64,000 nucleotides of DNA from Saxidomus purpurata (lineage: Eukaryota; Mollusca; Bivalvia; Venerida; Veneridae). A program made the translations under genes and the position numbers. The stretch spans positions 41,147,869 to 41,211,868 of the forward strand of contig JAFMSR010000002.1 of the NCBI GenBank assembly GCA_022818135.1. The letters are read 5' to 3'. Position 1 is the stretch's first letter, and the number at the start of each line of letters is the position of its first letter. The notes beneath the pieces are model-generated. The model was not told the DNA's origin. It worked only from the letters and a program-made list of their open reading frames with translations, and did no database searches. Below, piece by piece: positions 42,801-54,100 of this stretch.

Positions 42801-42909
42801 TACCGGACACAGCGCGACCATCACACGTATAAGGATCAGTCCAGACATGAAGTTCATCTGTAGCGTTAGCGAGGATGGTGCCGTTCTTTTGTGGAAATTT
42901 CCTTTCTAG
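30809..42909 (+). CDS. CFAP52: CFAP52 / WDR16, ciliary WD-repeat protein (whole gene, 12 coding exons)
   Basis: CFAP52 (FAP52, WDR16) is a microtubule inner protein of ciliary doublets; it lies inside the B tubule near the inner junction and stabilises the doublet in motile cilia and sperm flagella. Twelve plus-strand exons join with GT/AG sites and consistent phases to 672 residues, against about 620 in human. The whole protein is a double WD40 propeller: GFNG..GLKVHPD..IIYPLGC at the N terminus, repeated GxVxVW / WDL blades, SGGGEGVVRVWKL, the highly conserved ANTLFKCVCY and TSGTDRKIGYWE, and the last blade ITRIRISPDMKFICSVSEDG ending in LLWKFPF. Extra length includes a Gly/Lys/Pro-rich loop at residues 285-304. 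The start ATG at 30809 opens MEQQQVEDTFEVPRLQLESV, which leads directly into the conserved VIGFNG. Its upstream neighbour FOXK is divergent, about 7.9 kb away. Confidence 0.97.
30910..32115. mobile_element. Mutator/foldback-like DNA transposon, non-autonomous
   Basis: Terminal inverted repeats of 58 bp (30910-30967 and 32058-32115) match at 57 positions; only the third base differs. Exact 9-bp direct repeats TATTTTTTT flank it (30901-30909, 32116-32124), as for Mutator-like and foldback elements. Each arm is itself a near-palindrome around AACCGGTT with GTCTAG at its rims. The 1.1-kb interior has no transposase. Lies in CFAP52 intron 1. Confidence 0.85.
32125..34170 (+). other. Rest of CFAP52 intron 1
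   Basis: AT-rich, no repeats or reading frames recognised; ends in the exon 2 acceptor. Confidence 0.35.
34171..34376 (+). CDS. CFAP52: CFAP52 exon 2
   Basis: Acceptor ATTTTAG/GGACTG, donor AAG/GTATGC. Encodes GTVTQGLKVHPDRQHIIYPL, then GHTDYVTCLAVS and SGQKTHMGFK, the first propeller blades; matches the human order GLKCHPD, IYPLGC, SGQVTFMGFK. Confidence 0.95.
34710..34846 (+). CDS. CFAP52: CFAP52 exon 3
   Basis: Acceptor ATTCCAG/GCTTGT, donor AG/GTTGGT (the AAG/GTTGGT site is slightly atypical). Encodes ACAIVWDYRAQKALYKLELH and AVVFSPNDLYLASLGG, a conserved blade. Confidence 0.95.
34917..34947. repeat. G-rich low-complexity run in CFAP52 intron 3
   Basis: TTTTGGGTGGTGG followed by a long G run and CAGGGGG on the sense strand; potential G-quadruplex. 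Confidence 0.6.
35271..35399 (+). CDS. CFAP52: CFAP52 exon 4
   Basis: Acceptor TATTACAG/TGTTGT, donor GA/GTAAGT. Encodes VVIWNMRDGQPICGSPAQVE and SNNRDDVFVTGG; human has VVVWS...AICGSPA here. Confidence 0.94.
35621..35720 (+). CDS. CFAP52: CFAP52 exon 5
   Basis: Acceptor TTTCTAG/TGGAAC, donor TCG/GTAAGT. Encodes GTLRVWELDLENRKIRPSEV then GQIKRKILCIS; human has GTIRVWELDLPNRKIWPTE. Confidence 0.94.
35721..36763 (+). other. CFAP52 intron 5
   Basis: No extra exon seen; the 66-codon frame at 36356-36556 is not in phase context. A TTGAA microsatellite lies near its end at 36598-36623, preceded by SINE-tail-like sequence (GTCGTTAAATAAAGTAT). Confidence 0.35.
36598..36623 (+). repeat. TTGAA microsatellite
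   Basis: About five copies of TTGAA after TAAATAAAGTATA, resembling the simple tail of a short retroposon. Confidence 0.6.
36764..37038 (+). CDS. CFAP52: CFAP52 exon 6 (with inserted basic loop)
   Basis: Acceptor TTACAG/ATGGAT, donor AG/GTATGA. Encodes DDSNPESPFFYCGTSTGDVL, FLVGSGAGEVCELKF, then an insert at residues 285-304 rich in Gly, Lys and Pro that the human protein lacks. The ATG at the exon start is an ordinary internal Met, not a translation start. Confidence 0.94.
37581..37656 (+). CDS. CFAP52: CFAP52 exon 7
   Basis: Acceptor TTTTAAG/AACATG, donor CAG/GTAATG. Encodes TWKDETVKIAKNAITSIALR then GAGHQ; human has GGITSITLRGEGHQ, the same exon end. Confidence 0.92.
37938..38306. mobile_element. 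TTAA-flanked MITE, copy 2
   Basis: Second copy of the 28469-28830 element, in CFAP52 intron 7. TTAA at 37938-37941 and 38303-38306, inner ends AGGGACATA and AGTGCCCCT. The same length to within a few bases supports these boundaries. Confidence 0.7.
38627..38766 (+). CDS. CFAP52: CFAP52 exon 8
   Basis: Acceptor ATTTCAG/TTCTTT, donor CC/GTAAGT. Encodes FFVGTSNARIYKFGYESC and CHSDRVNDIVFP; human has FLVGTEESHIYRV and CHFDAVEDIVFP. Confidence 0.94.
38863..39560 (-). mobile_element. AACAAGAG-type element, reverse orientation
   Basis: In reverse complement it opens ACAAGAGATGTTCGTAAGAC and 'tattctcagtgcttgcca', matching the 16877 and 60295 elements, and continues with units containing 'aagggccataatttg'. 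Lies in CFAP52 intron 8; the far end is diverged. Confidence 0.5.
39974..40122 (+). CDS. CFAP52: CFAP52 exon 9
   Basis: Acceptor TTATTCAG/GAGAAC, donor G/GTAATT. Encodes RTSELIITCQKEQIRIWATR, then VVPNMSCNALAL and GQAIVT. The reading frame is fixed by neighbouring phases (2 in, 1 out). Confidence 0.93.
40123..40913 (+). other. CFAP52 intron 9, no feature recognised
   Basis: AT-rich intron without repeats that I can bound. Confidence 0.3.
40914..41262 (+). CDS. CFAP52: CFAP52 exon 10
   Basis: Acceptor CTTTCAG/CCTGGG, donor CG/GTGAGT. The longest exon: AWDDGIIRVFGFNGKAGND, NAHNKGVSAIACTQ, VSGGGEGVVRVWKLR, LKEHKGSVSDIRIR, SNDGTSIIWDLR, two to three blades of the second propeller. Confidence 0.96.
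41380..41825 (-). mobile_element. AACAAGAGGGCC-type element, reverse orientation, truncated
   Basis: In reverse complement it opens AAACAAGATGGCCTTATAAC with CGCTCACCAGGC and carries two to three of the ~166-bp units ('atgacccgggggtc', 'aagctctaggccttgtg'). Lies in CFAP52 intron 10; lacks the far end. Confidence 0.6.
41902..42139 (+). CDS. CFAP52: CFAP52 exon 11
   Basis: Acceptor TTAATAG/TAAGCT, donor AAG/GTATAA. Encodes CRSQIVFANTLFKCVCYNKD, FTSGTDRKIGYWECYDGS, IRELDGSKTGAVNAMDIS and YFVTGGDDKLLK, nearly line for line with human. Confidence 0.96.
42140..42762 (+). other. CFAP52 intron 11, no feature recognised
   Basis: AT-rich, nothing beyond the splice sites. Confidence 0.3.
42763..42909 (+). 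CDS. CFAP52: CFAP52 exon 12 (stop)
   Basis: Acceptor TCCGCAG/GTCTGG; stop TAG at 42907-42909. Encodes VWEYNQGEVMAVGTGHSATI, TRIRISPDMKFICSVSEDG and LLWKFPF; human ends WKYPYTS. Confidence 0.96.
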   Translation, partial: VWEYNQGEVMAVGTGHSATITRIRISPDMKFICSVSEDGAVLLWKFPF

Positions 42910-44245
42910 ACTTCTGTGTTAGATATATGTCGTCATAAATACAGACCAAGCAAAACACAGCCAATACATGATATAGATGATCAAGTTTTCGAAATGCTTT
43001 CCTAAACACAATGTGTTTCCACATACTAATCCATACCATTAGATTCAGCTTTTCTCACTTATTACATTTCTCTCTTGAGGGAAGTATTTTGAAAACTTCA
43101 CTGCTTGTAAACCTCGTAATTTGTGCACGCTAGAGGAAGAAAAACAAGTATTAAATACAGGTATAAAGATAATTGCAGTATTTGCATTTTTTGTTGACCA
43201 GTGTCCAGTGCTGTATGCAGTCTTTGTGTTTAGGAATTTAATGTATACAAGAGAAACTGTGATATATATAGTATACATGTACAAAGAGTTATCTCTCAGA
43301 TTCTTTGTGTTTTTTTACCATATAGGCTATCATATAAATGTTTTATTTATACATTATGTAAATTTTATGTATGTGTATTACATGATTTGGACATATTTGT
43401 GCTGAAAATGTGCAACCAATATTAAATGCTGTACAGATATTTCTATCTAATGCACCTTCATCATTGATCTTTGAAAAATTTTCTCGTCTTTATGAGTAAA
43501 ATAAGCACAGCACTTCATTAAACATGTGTGATCAAGCTGTATATATGTAATTTATATATACATGTAAGCATCACAATTGATTCTTGACAACACCTGCTAC
43601 AAGACAATTTAAGAAACTTGTTTATTTTCGTGTTAAGTTTGGACTTATTATAATGTGATGAATGTGGGTGTGAATGCTTTTGATTACGGTAATTACACGG
43701 AACAAAACATTGTTCAGAATGGATTCTGAAGTAAGTGATGCATACCAAGGTATTGCAATAAGCAAGTCAAAACAGGACTGCTAAGTGGGTTTTTTTTATG
43801 AGCCTTTTAGTATAGATTAATATAGCATTTAGTGCAAGTGGTAGGTTTCAAATAAATCTGTTGGCCATCAGGCAGACTTAAGTAATATTTGACATAGATA
43901 TAAAATGATGCACATAGTTTATAGTATTGTGGATTAACAGAACTGTATTCTGATGTTTTGGCCAATAGATTTATGTCATTGCTTCTGTAGAAAGACTGAA
44001 TGACCAGTGTTTACTGTGGCCTACATTTCTAACTTTTGGCTTTAGCTGAAATACTACCTATTGAGTATATTTCCTTGTGGAATGTCGGGACAATTTTTGA
44101 AAAGCATGAAGTAATGTTTACTTGCAGCTTGATGGAAGTTTTGAACCTTCAGTGTTTTGTTTCATTATGTACATTTCAGTTGCATTTTTATTTACTTGGT
44201 ATAAATGAATTTGTGTATATTAAATAAATACTTATTTCCTTAAAC
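42910..44245 (+). other. Probable CFAP52 3'UTR
   Basis: About 1.3 kb of AT-rich, non-repetitive sequence with no open reading frame of interest follows the stop. AATAAA signals occur at 43850-43855 and 44223-44228; a SINE begins about 90 bp after the second, which suggests the transcript ends by there. Confidence 0.45.
44223..44228 (+). terminator. Candidate CFAP52 poly(A) signal AATAAA
   Basis: Canonical AATAAA within TTAAATAAATAC about 1.3 kb after the stop. An earlier AATAAA at 43850-43855 could also be used. Confidence 0.4.
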
Positions 44246-44335
44246 AAAATTTGAAGACTATTTGTTTTATTATCTCTCTAAAAGTGATCTAGTCGTGTCA
44301 GCCAAGATTCCATTACAAAGATGTCAGTCTTTAAA

Positions 44336-44537
44336 TAGGCAATGGTAGCGCATTCACCTGGCCCTGGGTTTGATCCCTACCATGGCCATGTTGGTAGTGT
44401 CCTTTGGCAAGACACTATTTCCCGATTGCCTCTCTCTCTTTGGGGTTGATTCCACCTGGAATGAGTCTCTAGAGCGATCAGTATAAGTTGTAAGAACTTG
44501 TTTCGCAATCGAAAATAAATAAATTAGTATAAACAAA
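44336..44537 (+). mobile_element. tRNA-derived SINE, copy 1
   Basis: 'ggcaatggtagcgcattcac' then B box GGGTTTGATCCC, a body with 'tcctttggcaagacacta' and 'ggaatgagtctct', and the tail 'cgcaatcgaaaataaataaa' TTAGTATAAAC. The tail matches the copy at 46168. Confidence 0.6.
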
Positions 44538-44944
44538 ATAGGTACTCAGTACATACAAGAAGAAATTACACATTAAGATGAACGATAACATAGAAAAAAA
44601 CAACATCATTGAAATTAAATGGAGGTTTCTCTAAACAGCAGTTTGTATAACATCATGAGCTAGCGTCTTTGGAACTTGTTACTTGTGTGAAATTTCACAT
44701 ATGTTTTTGAAGCTGCTGTTTTCAACTTAGCAGTATTACATGCTTGAATATTTAAATAGAGCACCGAGATATCACAAATTCAAAATGGCTGCCTCCATGA
44801 TCCTTCATTTTTGAAAATTCAATCTGAATGATATATCTTCACAATTTTATACTCGTATTTCAGAAATTTTGAAAACTGTGCTCCTCTTAAGAAGTTCTTC
44901 AGTTTAAAGTCGGTTTACTTTTTGACTTGCCATTCCCAAGAGTC

Positions 44945-45210
44945 CAGGTGGCCATATATCAATCACCCGAGTACATGACTTACTTATGACCCAATGCGAC
45001 TGAAATTCAACATTAAACTATATATCGAAACACAAACATTCTCTGACCTGGCAAGGCAAACATTCCAACAAATTTACATAATAATTATCTATAAAATGTG
45101 ACTACTAGAGTATAAACATGTTTTTTCTTGGATTTGACCTGGTGACCTTGTTTTCAATCCTAGGTGACCCATCATCAATCTTGGCCTAGAAATCATCAAG
45201 AGAAACACTT
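44945..45210 (+). repeat. Truncated AACAAGAGGGCC-type element
   Basis: 'gtggccatatatcaatcacccgagtac' and 'gatttgacctggtgaccttg' match the start and one unit of the ~145-bp-core family at 17033-18262. Confidence 0.45.
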
Positions 45211-45220
45211 TGATCTAATT

Positions 45221-45850
45221 ATACCCCTAAAACGAAGTTTAGGGGGGTATATAGGAGTCACCCAGTGGTTGGTCAGTCCGTTGCATTTTCCTTGTCTTGA
45301 AAACCACTGGTTGGAATTCAATACAACTTCATACAATGGTCAAGCACATTGAGAGGAAGTGCAATGTACAAGAACCATAACACTTTCTTGACTAATTAAA
45401 GAGTTATTGCCCTTTGTTACTTTTCCTTGTCCGTAGCATAACTTGAAAACTACTGGTTGCAATTCAATACAACTTAATACAATGGTCGAGCACATTGCGA
45501 GGATTGGCAGTGCACAAGAATCATAACATTTTCTTGACTTATTTAAGATATTGCCCTTTGTTACTTTTCCTTGTCCAAAGCTTAAAATTTTTGTTTGGAA
45601 TTCAATATAACTTCATACAATGGTCAAGCAAAATCAGAGGAAGTGCAGTGTACAAGAACCATAACTCTTATCTTAAGTTATTACAGAGTTATTGCCATTT
45701 GTTACTTTTCCTTGTCCAGAGCATAACTTGAAAACTACTGGTTGGAATTCAATACAACTTCATACAATGGTCAAGCACAATGAGAGGAAGTAAAATGTAC
45801 AAGAACCATAAGTCATTATTGAAAACTACTGGTTACTGAAGCAGAGGTAA
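45221..45850 (+). mobile_element. Element with palindromic ACCCCTAAA end and ~145-bp units
   Basis: Begins TATACCCCTAAAACGAAGTT, whose other half TAGGGGGGTATA makes a hairpin. About four units carry 'ctggttggaattcaatacaa' (45314, 45461, 45599, 45746; 138-147 bp apart) and 'gttattgccctttgttac'. A reverse-orientation fragment lies at 59750-59998. Confidence 0.6.
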
Positions 45851-46167
45851 CATTCTAACAGGATAACAAATATGTTACAATTAACAAGCCAGTACTGATG
45901 TATCCAAATTTATTCATTTTAAATGGTTATTAAAATCTTATGTAAAACATGTCAAAGTATAAATATAAACATAACAAAATGGTAAATGAGTACTTCTGAC
46001 TAATAAAAAATTATGTAGAAGGAATCTGCCACAGGAAGTCAGACTGTTTCATAGTTTTTGTAGGTAATGCCAAGACCTAGTGACCAAGTTAAACAAAATG
46101 TTCAACATGAAAACGTCACAATAATATCTATGTTCCTGAACTAAGACTTCACAACATTTATGGTGTT

Positions 46168-46352
46168 CAAGGTACCTACAGGTTTAGGTATCTGCCTCTC
46201 ATCTCCTAGGTTGCGGGTTTGAGCCCCACCAAGGTCACGCCCGTACCTCCTCATATGACACCAGTACTGGTTTTTCCAGGAAGCTGACTCAAGAGTGACT
46301 CGATAAGCTCAAAGCTTTCTTCACAATCGAGCTAAAATAAATTAGTACAAAC
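46168..46352 (+). mobile_element. tRNA-derived SINE, copy 2
   Basis: 'ggtttaggtatctgcctc' (A-box region), B box GCGGGTTTGAGCCCC, a body with 'ctgactcaagagtgactcga', tail 'cacaatcgagctaaaataaa' TTAGTACAAAC. Same tail as copy 1. Confidence 0.6.
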
Positions 46353-47386
46353 TAAGGTACCTACAGCCTTGCTATACTATAAAATGTTACTAATATTTCT
46401 GACTATAGCAAACTTCTTTCATTTAAACACTCAAACATGACTTTTATGCAGTCTCTATAGAACTACTGCTATCTACATGTACAAATATTTAAGCATAATC
46501 ATATTACCCAAAAATTAATTTGATTATAAATCTAATGAGATGACATTTTCATTCACATGATTCACATAAAAATATCTGAGGTCACCATAAATGTTACACA
46601 GCAGATGACGTACTAAATGGATATATAATGATCGGTACTTTCATTTCAAGGATCAACAAACTAGGTCAATCGCACTCACAGGTCTCATTGGTCACTGTGA
46701 TTGACCTACTTTTTGGCAACCAATCAAATTCAATCTTTGGCTGAAGCTGGCTGGAAATTGCAATCAGGTAAATCCCTCCTTTTTTTGGACACGCAAATCA
46801 CATTTTGCTAGGTATAGGCATGACAACAGACATGCTGAGGTCTCATCCACGAAAACAAGTGAAATAAATGAGGAAAGTCACTACTTGATGGTAAGATTGC
46901 CTTGGCAGGGCAACGAGTGTAACTGTGTGATAGTCTCATGGAAGTTTAGACATTATATACAAGAGGGGGATGCATTTCTGTCTTGCATTATTTCATGGGA
47001 TGATCAACACCTGGCTACACTTCTATGATCTTGACGTCTAATAGACTGGGAACACATTTAATGTAATCTCCAAAGACATGAATAGTGAAATCAATTCCCA
47101 AAGTCTTGCATCTTTCCATCTGGCATAATGCTACAATTTGTTTTTGTTACAAAAAAATATTAAAGTAAAACAAATACTTAAACATAAATTTATATTTAAA
47201 GAAAAGTAAAAACTTATAATTTCTTTAAACTTATAATGTAGGCACTAAGTCAAGGTTAGTGCAATTCTCATCTCATGTTAAACCATCTATATAGATCGCA
47301 TACCTTGGTTCTTTTACATAGAAAATGAACAACAGTTCTTTCAGTGAAAGTGAGAATGTGAAAAGATCAAGTTGCTGAAATTAGAA
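46353..47386. other. Intergenic stretch between CFAP52 and CHMP6
   Basis: No gene. A small hairpin (TAGGTCAATC / GATTGACCTA) lies at about 46662-46711. Confidence 0.35.
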
Positions 47387-47511
47387 ATGGATGGATTGAT
47401 GGATGGATGGATGGATGGATGGATGGATGGATGGATGGATGGATGGATGGATGGATGGATGGATGGTGGTGGATGGGGATGGATGGATGGATGGATGAAT
47501 GGATGGATGAA
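47387..47511. repeat. GGAT microsatellite
   Basis: About 30 copies of a 4-bp ATGG/GGAT unit with a few interruptions (GGATTG, GGTGGATGGGG). The open frames it creates on both strands are artefacts of the repeat. Confidence 0.95.
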
Positions 47512-48108
47512 ACCTACAAATCACTGTAATGCAATTGCTGGGGTAGTAACAACAAGTGTATACCATTCAAAACTCTATTACAAAGGCACAGGCCCCGTTA
47601 ATATTAGTAAAGTTACAAGTTAGAGGGTACTAGTTTCATCATGTCTCATAAATTTCATGTTCTTTCTGATAAGATAAATTTATGATAGAAATTAAACTGA
47701 CACTGATGTTGTGAATTCCTTAATAACAACCAGACAAGGTGCAGGGGAATGCCATTCTTTTTTAAATTCATCATTCTATTGCCTACAAATACATACTTAT
47801 AATAAATTAAATTATATTAACACTTATTCAATGATTTGGAAATAGTAGAAGGTCCAGGGAAAATTTAGGAGACAGTAGATGTATCATGTATATGACATGG
47901 AATGGTATACCCACTATGTGACATTTCATCTTTCTCAATTCTGTCTTATACAGTGTCATTTGTAACAAATGATTTGTTATTTCAATTAATACAATGTATT
48001 TTGTATATTAGCTTCCTGCTTGTTCAGGTGAAATATATTCAGCAATATCACATGATCTGTAGAGATAAATATGCACAAAATAGCGTTGCAGTAATCTTCC
48101 TAATCCGG
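47512..48108 (-). other. Probable CHMP6 3'UTR region
   Basis: AT-rich sequence downstream of the CHMP6 stop. No clear AATAAA was found on the minus strand here, so the transcript end is not placed. Confidence 0.3.
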
Positions 48109-48164
48109 TCAAGACGCCAACACGGCTTCAGCTGAATGCTTCTCTTTCTTTGCTCTCGCCTTTC
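48109..48164 (-). CDS. CHMP6: CHMP6 exon 8 (stop)
   Basis: Acceptor TTCCAG/GAAAGG; stop TGA at 48109-48111. Encodes KARAKKEKHSAEAVLAS; human ends KARPRQAELVAAS, so the basic tail and the Val-Ala-Ser ending are conserved. Confidence 0.92.
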
Positions 48165-51100
48165 CTGGAAATAAATAAACACGTACAATAAGAAATTTCG
48201 TCTTGCAGACATTCAATGTACTGCAGTACTGATGGTTACTACTTTAATAGTTGAGGAGGATGTAATTTGATGGATTTCATTTTTACTGCATAATAATTAT
48301 TGTAACTTTTCTCCAATTATTTCCATTGGTATACAGACATGTGGATGACAAAAACATATAAAAGAGTTAGATCATAGTATTATGCCTCAATTCAATATCA
48401 ATGTTAAATTCCCATAGATAAACAGTTAGCAGTCTTACTGTTTCTGTGAAGGCAACACGTGACCGCTACAAGTATACTGTTAGCCATATAACAGTGTGCC
48501 ATATAACAGTATAATTTACTGTTACATGGCAGAATGCGCGGTTTCCTTATCGATTTTAGTGAAACCATACGGTATGGTAGCATTTATTTTTTCTTACTGT
48601 TTGCATGCGCACATTGTTATTATGCATACTGTTTCAATAAATTTGTTACAAAGTTGTATCATTTTAGTCAAATCTAAAAAAATTGCACATCTGAGCACTT
48701 GGTGAACATGGTGTGATTTTCCTTGTATTAAAACCCTTGTAATAACAGCATAATAAAATAGATATCACACAGCTTTGAGGGTAACAGTAAATTCCTCATG
48801 TTGACATTTTTACTGTTACACTCGAAGCTCTGTGATATCTATATACTGTTCCACAAGTATGCGCATTACATATTCATTAAATACTGACTGTATCACTTGT
48901 TAGAATTGAATAATTGAAGACTGATTTATATATTAACAGCAAAGAGGAGTATGTAACTATGTAATATACCTGCTGGTTCCTGTCCTGGTACATCAGGTAA
49001 TTCTGGTACCCCTTCATCCTCCACTGCAGGTAACGATTGCTACAATGAGTAACAATTATTGGTTAGTTTGCAAAAAGCAACAATCACAGATTTCATACCA
49101 ATCAATAAGGCAAAATGGCGTACATAGCTTGCTAAATCTCAACATCAGTAGATGTTTCTTGGCTCATTAAGATACACACAATTTCATTAATTTATTATTT
49201 GTTTGGAGTCAAAGTGTACAGACAATTATGTGGTTATGTTGTATGTTGCAATGCAGAAAATCTACAATTTATGAACTGAAAAGTCCACTGGAATATTAAT
49301 TATGGTATTAGAGTTTACAGTTCCGCTTTCAGATCTCTAGGTAAATGGATGAAACCCTACTGTTTCCATGATTTTCATTTGTTCCCCTTTTTCACAATTA
49401 GTCCTGCATATAATATTGTTATATACACAAAGAATACTGTAAATGTACTGAATTGACATTTCCGGAGGTATTTTGACATTTTGACATAACTTATCCAGAC
49501 ATGTATGTTGAATTGCACAATATTGACATAACCTATCTGGCCAGGTATGTTGAATTGCACAATATTGACATAACCTATCCAGACAGATACATGTATGTTG
49601 AATTGCACAATTTTGACAGGTATCTTGTCTTCAATATTTTTTGACAAATAGCTTGCACCTACCCTGGTAGACTTGTTGAATTACAGTAACTTTGACAGAT
49701 ATGTTGAATTATGCCATCTCTGACAGGTGTGTTGAAGTATGTCAACTCTAGTCATTATTCTAAATCAAACATTACCTCACCAGTTGTGTTAAACATGCTC
49801 AACGGATATTGTACAGGTAATGGTGACGGTAATTGAATTACATCTACTTGACTGATATGTTGAATTAGACATACCTGAGCAGGTAATGATGAATAACACC
49901 TACCTTAATTATGTCATCTAATTCTGACAGAACGTCATCTTCATCCTCCTGTGTAAGACCTCCCGACAATAAATCATCTATCTCCTGTAATACCAACAAA
50001 TTTCATTACTCTATACCTTAGTTTTGACACTCTGACAACAGAGACCATCTTCATGGTGAAATGGCTAAGAGTCACTGACTTAAAATCACTGTAACCTCTC
50101 ACTGATTGAGAGTCACGAGTTCAAGCCCTGCTACCAAACCAGGTCTCTTTATGTCAAGAAGGTGACAGTTTCTTATGAAAGACAGGGCTCTCGTTCTGGT
50201 TCTCACCGGGAATGATTCTTTAGTAAATTGACAATGTGTGCCTGTAAAAATGACTGGCATATAATTGAAACAGTTGTCAAACTCACACAACAACAACAAC
50301 AATGGCAACAGAAAGTTTAGAACAAATTGTCTCTATTCTAGTGCTATGACTGACATGACTACAATCAGATGGCACACACGTATACCACTCTAATGGAAAT
50401 CTAATGTCTTTAAACATGTCTTTAACTCACCATAGACCTGTCTAACCTGTAAAACAACTAAATCAACACACGGTTTGGTACAGGCTAAATATATTATTTA
50501 TACTGATTGCGCTATTTCTTCATGTGAGATTGAAGACTGATGAAAACATAGGTTTATCACATAATTAATACATTCAAGGAAGAATAAGTCCCTTTAAGAC
50601 ATTTATATACAGCAGAACCAGATTGAGATTTTCAATCAGCCAGGAATTAAAACTGGCTCTTGATATGGCACATTATTTGGTTAGATAAATACACCTGTAT
50701 TTTGCCCACTATTACATTCCTGCTTGGATCTGCCATATTAGTTAGATAAATACACCTGTATTTTGTCCGCTATTACATTCCTGCTTGGATCTGCCATATT
50801 AGTTAGATAAATACACCTGTATTTTGCCCACTATTACATTCCTGCTTGGATCTGCCATATTAGTTAGATAAATACACCTGTATTTTGCCCACTATTACAT
50901 TCCTGCTTGGATCTGCCATATTAGTTAGATAAATACACCTGTATTTTGTCCGCTATTACATTCCTGCTTGGATCTGCCATATTAGTTAGATAAATACACC
51001 TGTATTTTGCCCACTATTACATTCCTGCTTGGATCTGCCATATTAGTTAGATAAATACACCTGTATTTTGCCCGCTATTACATTCCTGCTTGGATCTGCC

Positions 51101-54100
51101 ATATTAGTTAGATAAATACACCTGTATTTTGTCCGCTATTACATTCCTGCTTGGATCTGCCATATTAGTTAGATAAATACACCTGTATTTTGCCCGCTAT
51201 TACATTCCTGCTTGGATCTGCCATATTAGTTAGATAAATACACCTGTATTTTGCCCGCTATTACATTCCTGCTTGGATCTGCCATATTAGTTAGATAAAT
51301 AGACCTGTATTTTGCCCGCTATTACATTCCTGCTTGGATCTGCCATATCAGTTAGATAAATAGACCTGTATTTTGCCCGCTATTACATTCCTGCTTGGAT
51401 CTGCCATATTAGTTAGATAAATACACCTGTATTTTGCCCACTATTACATTCCTGCTTGGATCTGCCATATTAGTTAGATAAATACACCTGTATTTAGATA
51501 CCACCTGCTTTATATATCAATGTTTGCTATGTTCCTTGAGTGGTTGCTTACCACATTTTTTTCTGTAGATCAATAAACTAAATCTATCAGAATCATATAA
51601 CAATATATTTTACCTGTTGGTATTCAGCAGCCTCTCTTGTTTCATCCATTATCTTTTCTACAGTCTCAATGGAAAACATCTGTGAATACAATTAAAAACA
51701 TTTAATTCAAAATAAGAGGTGAAGTTTGATACAACAAACTATGCCGAGCATCAGGCCTGTTGATTGTTATCAAGGCTTGACTGAATATCAGCATGTCATC
51801 TAAATATGCCAAACATCTTCAAAGTCCAATAATCTAGATAAAACTCAATCAAGAGTAATGCCCAAACAATATAATGCACTACTACACTTGGTAATGATGA
51901 ACATTTCTTCCAAGTTTCATTAAAATGCCACAGACCTTTATACACAAGGATGACAACTTTTGTATTTTTCTACACAAATCAACCTTTTTGTAGCGAGCTT
52001 CGAAACTTTGAAGAGATTTTGCATTGGAATTGCATCCATCTGTTGTCGTCCATTTTGAAATGAATCAAGGTAAATTGCTTAAAAGAAATTAGTTTTAATT
52101 GTATTTTCGCAATATTTTTGCTCAACGGTTTGAATATTTCATTTCTTTCTGAAACTTTCATATTTAAATCAGTTTCAATTTTCATGATACAAGACTTTTA
52201 TTTGTTGGAAATATGTAAACAATATGGGAATTTGTCACCAATGGACGAAAACGAAATGCTATACCGATAGATTTTAACATAATGGACGGCTTATAAATTG
52301 TCAGATACGAAAATAGATTTATAATTATGACAAAACATATCTTTAAAATAAATACACGGCGATTGTGTCAATTGAATATCGCTTTCTCCCCTTCAATGTC
52401 TAACAACAATGGCATCTTATCAGAGCTGCCACCGAGCGTGCGCAAGGCATGATGGGCAACTTATTTCCAGGTATTGTTTTATTGATTTTTAGAAGCTGCC
52501 AATCCATGTGTATATAGGTCTGTGAAAATACACTCAAGTATGAGGAGTTGTCGCCACAAACTTTGTGAAAGACTGCACAAAATTAGTATGTCTCTATACC
52601 ACTTCATGATGGGAGACATAATACATGTAAACAAATATTCAGTACAACTGTGAAATCCACCCAAAAGTCTTATCAAATATAAACATATTTTAGATATCTT
52701 CAATGTCCTTACACATTATATTCAAAAAGATACAACAGGGATTTGTATAAAATCTCCTATTTTGCTTTTCTCATCTTCTAAACAAACATTAAATACAGTA
52801 AATCCCTGAAAAAACTCTCAGAAAAACAGAATCCTAAAAAAATTGGATGATTTTCGAAGTCCCCTTATTTCTTCTATTAAATTCATTGTATAAAACTCTC
52901 AGTATACTGGACTCACGTAATTCCGGATGGCTTTAACAGACTTCTTAAAGATTTTGAATGATATCTTATTCCCGAAAACCGGATGCTCAATTAAAACAGC
53001 CAAGAAGTCTGATTCTGAGCAAATTTTAAAATGTTGGTCAGTTTCCTGAAAACCAGAACTCTCAGAAAACTGGACTTTTTCCTTTGACCGGACAAGGTCT
53101 GGTTTTCAGGGAGTTTACTGTATATGTTTGTATGGTAAAAACTCTAGGAGGGTCCAGATTATACATCACCTGGTGTAGTTGTTTTAGTGACTCATTTCCA
53201 GCTTGCAAACCTTTGACAACCTGTGCTTCAATTTGAGCAAACTCAAGGTCGTGTACCTGTGCGATGGAAATATTTACACATTTATTTAGTACAAAAGTTA
53301 TTATACATACATAGGCTGATGTTGTAGATTAAAATTATTATGATCGATTTATTTAGAATAATCTTGAACGAAACTGATCTTTTAAAAATAATCAAATATG
53401 TGAAAATCAATATTCGAGTACGAAAATTGCATTCAAATATTCGGCAAAAAAAAGAAAATCCTCACCCCCCCCCCCCCCCCCTACAAAAAAATTTTTTTTT
53501 TTTATAAAATTTTTTTTTTTTTTTTAAAAGAACGCGGGGCATGAATATTCAGATGCCATATATGAAATAAAGGACCTACAGTTTTGTTCAGAACACACAT
53601 CAATAAAAACCAACCATTTTCTCTTTGAAGACAATGTAAATGGTTTACTGATAAAGCCTACAGAACATATCTTCTGATATCATGTCACTTTGGTTTTCTT
53701 TAACAGAAAGATGAACCCAATGCCACATATCATATCAGAGTGGTACGTACAGGCTTGATCTAGATATATACTGGTTACCATTCTCTCTTATCTTTAATCA
53801 CTTTTTTAAGTATAAATCATTCAAGGTAACACACTACCCTGAAAATGCAAAAAGGGTATTGGGAAAAAATCCCTTACCATCCTATCTATATTTTCTAACT
53901 GTCCATCCATTTTCTCAATCTGAGTTTCTCCAAACTTCTTATGTCTAAGCAGCAACTTGGCTTTCCTGCAGATAGCAAAGTAAAGGTTATCTATTGTTAG
54001 CAACCATTATATAAAGGATGATATTGAAAGATACTTTTGGTGAAGAGGTAATAATACAAGTAAGAAAGCACTGCATTCTGGGTAGAATGGAAATTGTATT

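Noticed and set aside
47372..47623. 83-codon frame with MDGW repeats
   Set aside because: Translation of the GGAT microsatellite; no coding support outside it.
50680..51495. CRISPR-like regular repeat
   Set aside because: Head-to-tail 61-bp units without unique spacers in a eukaryotic intron; it is a minisatellite.
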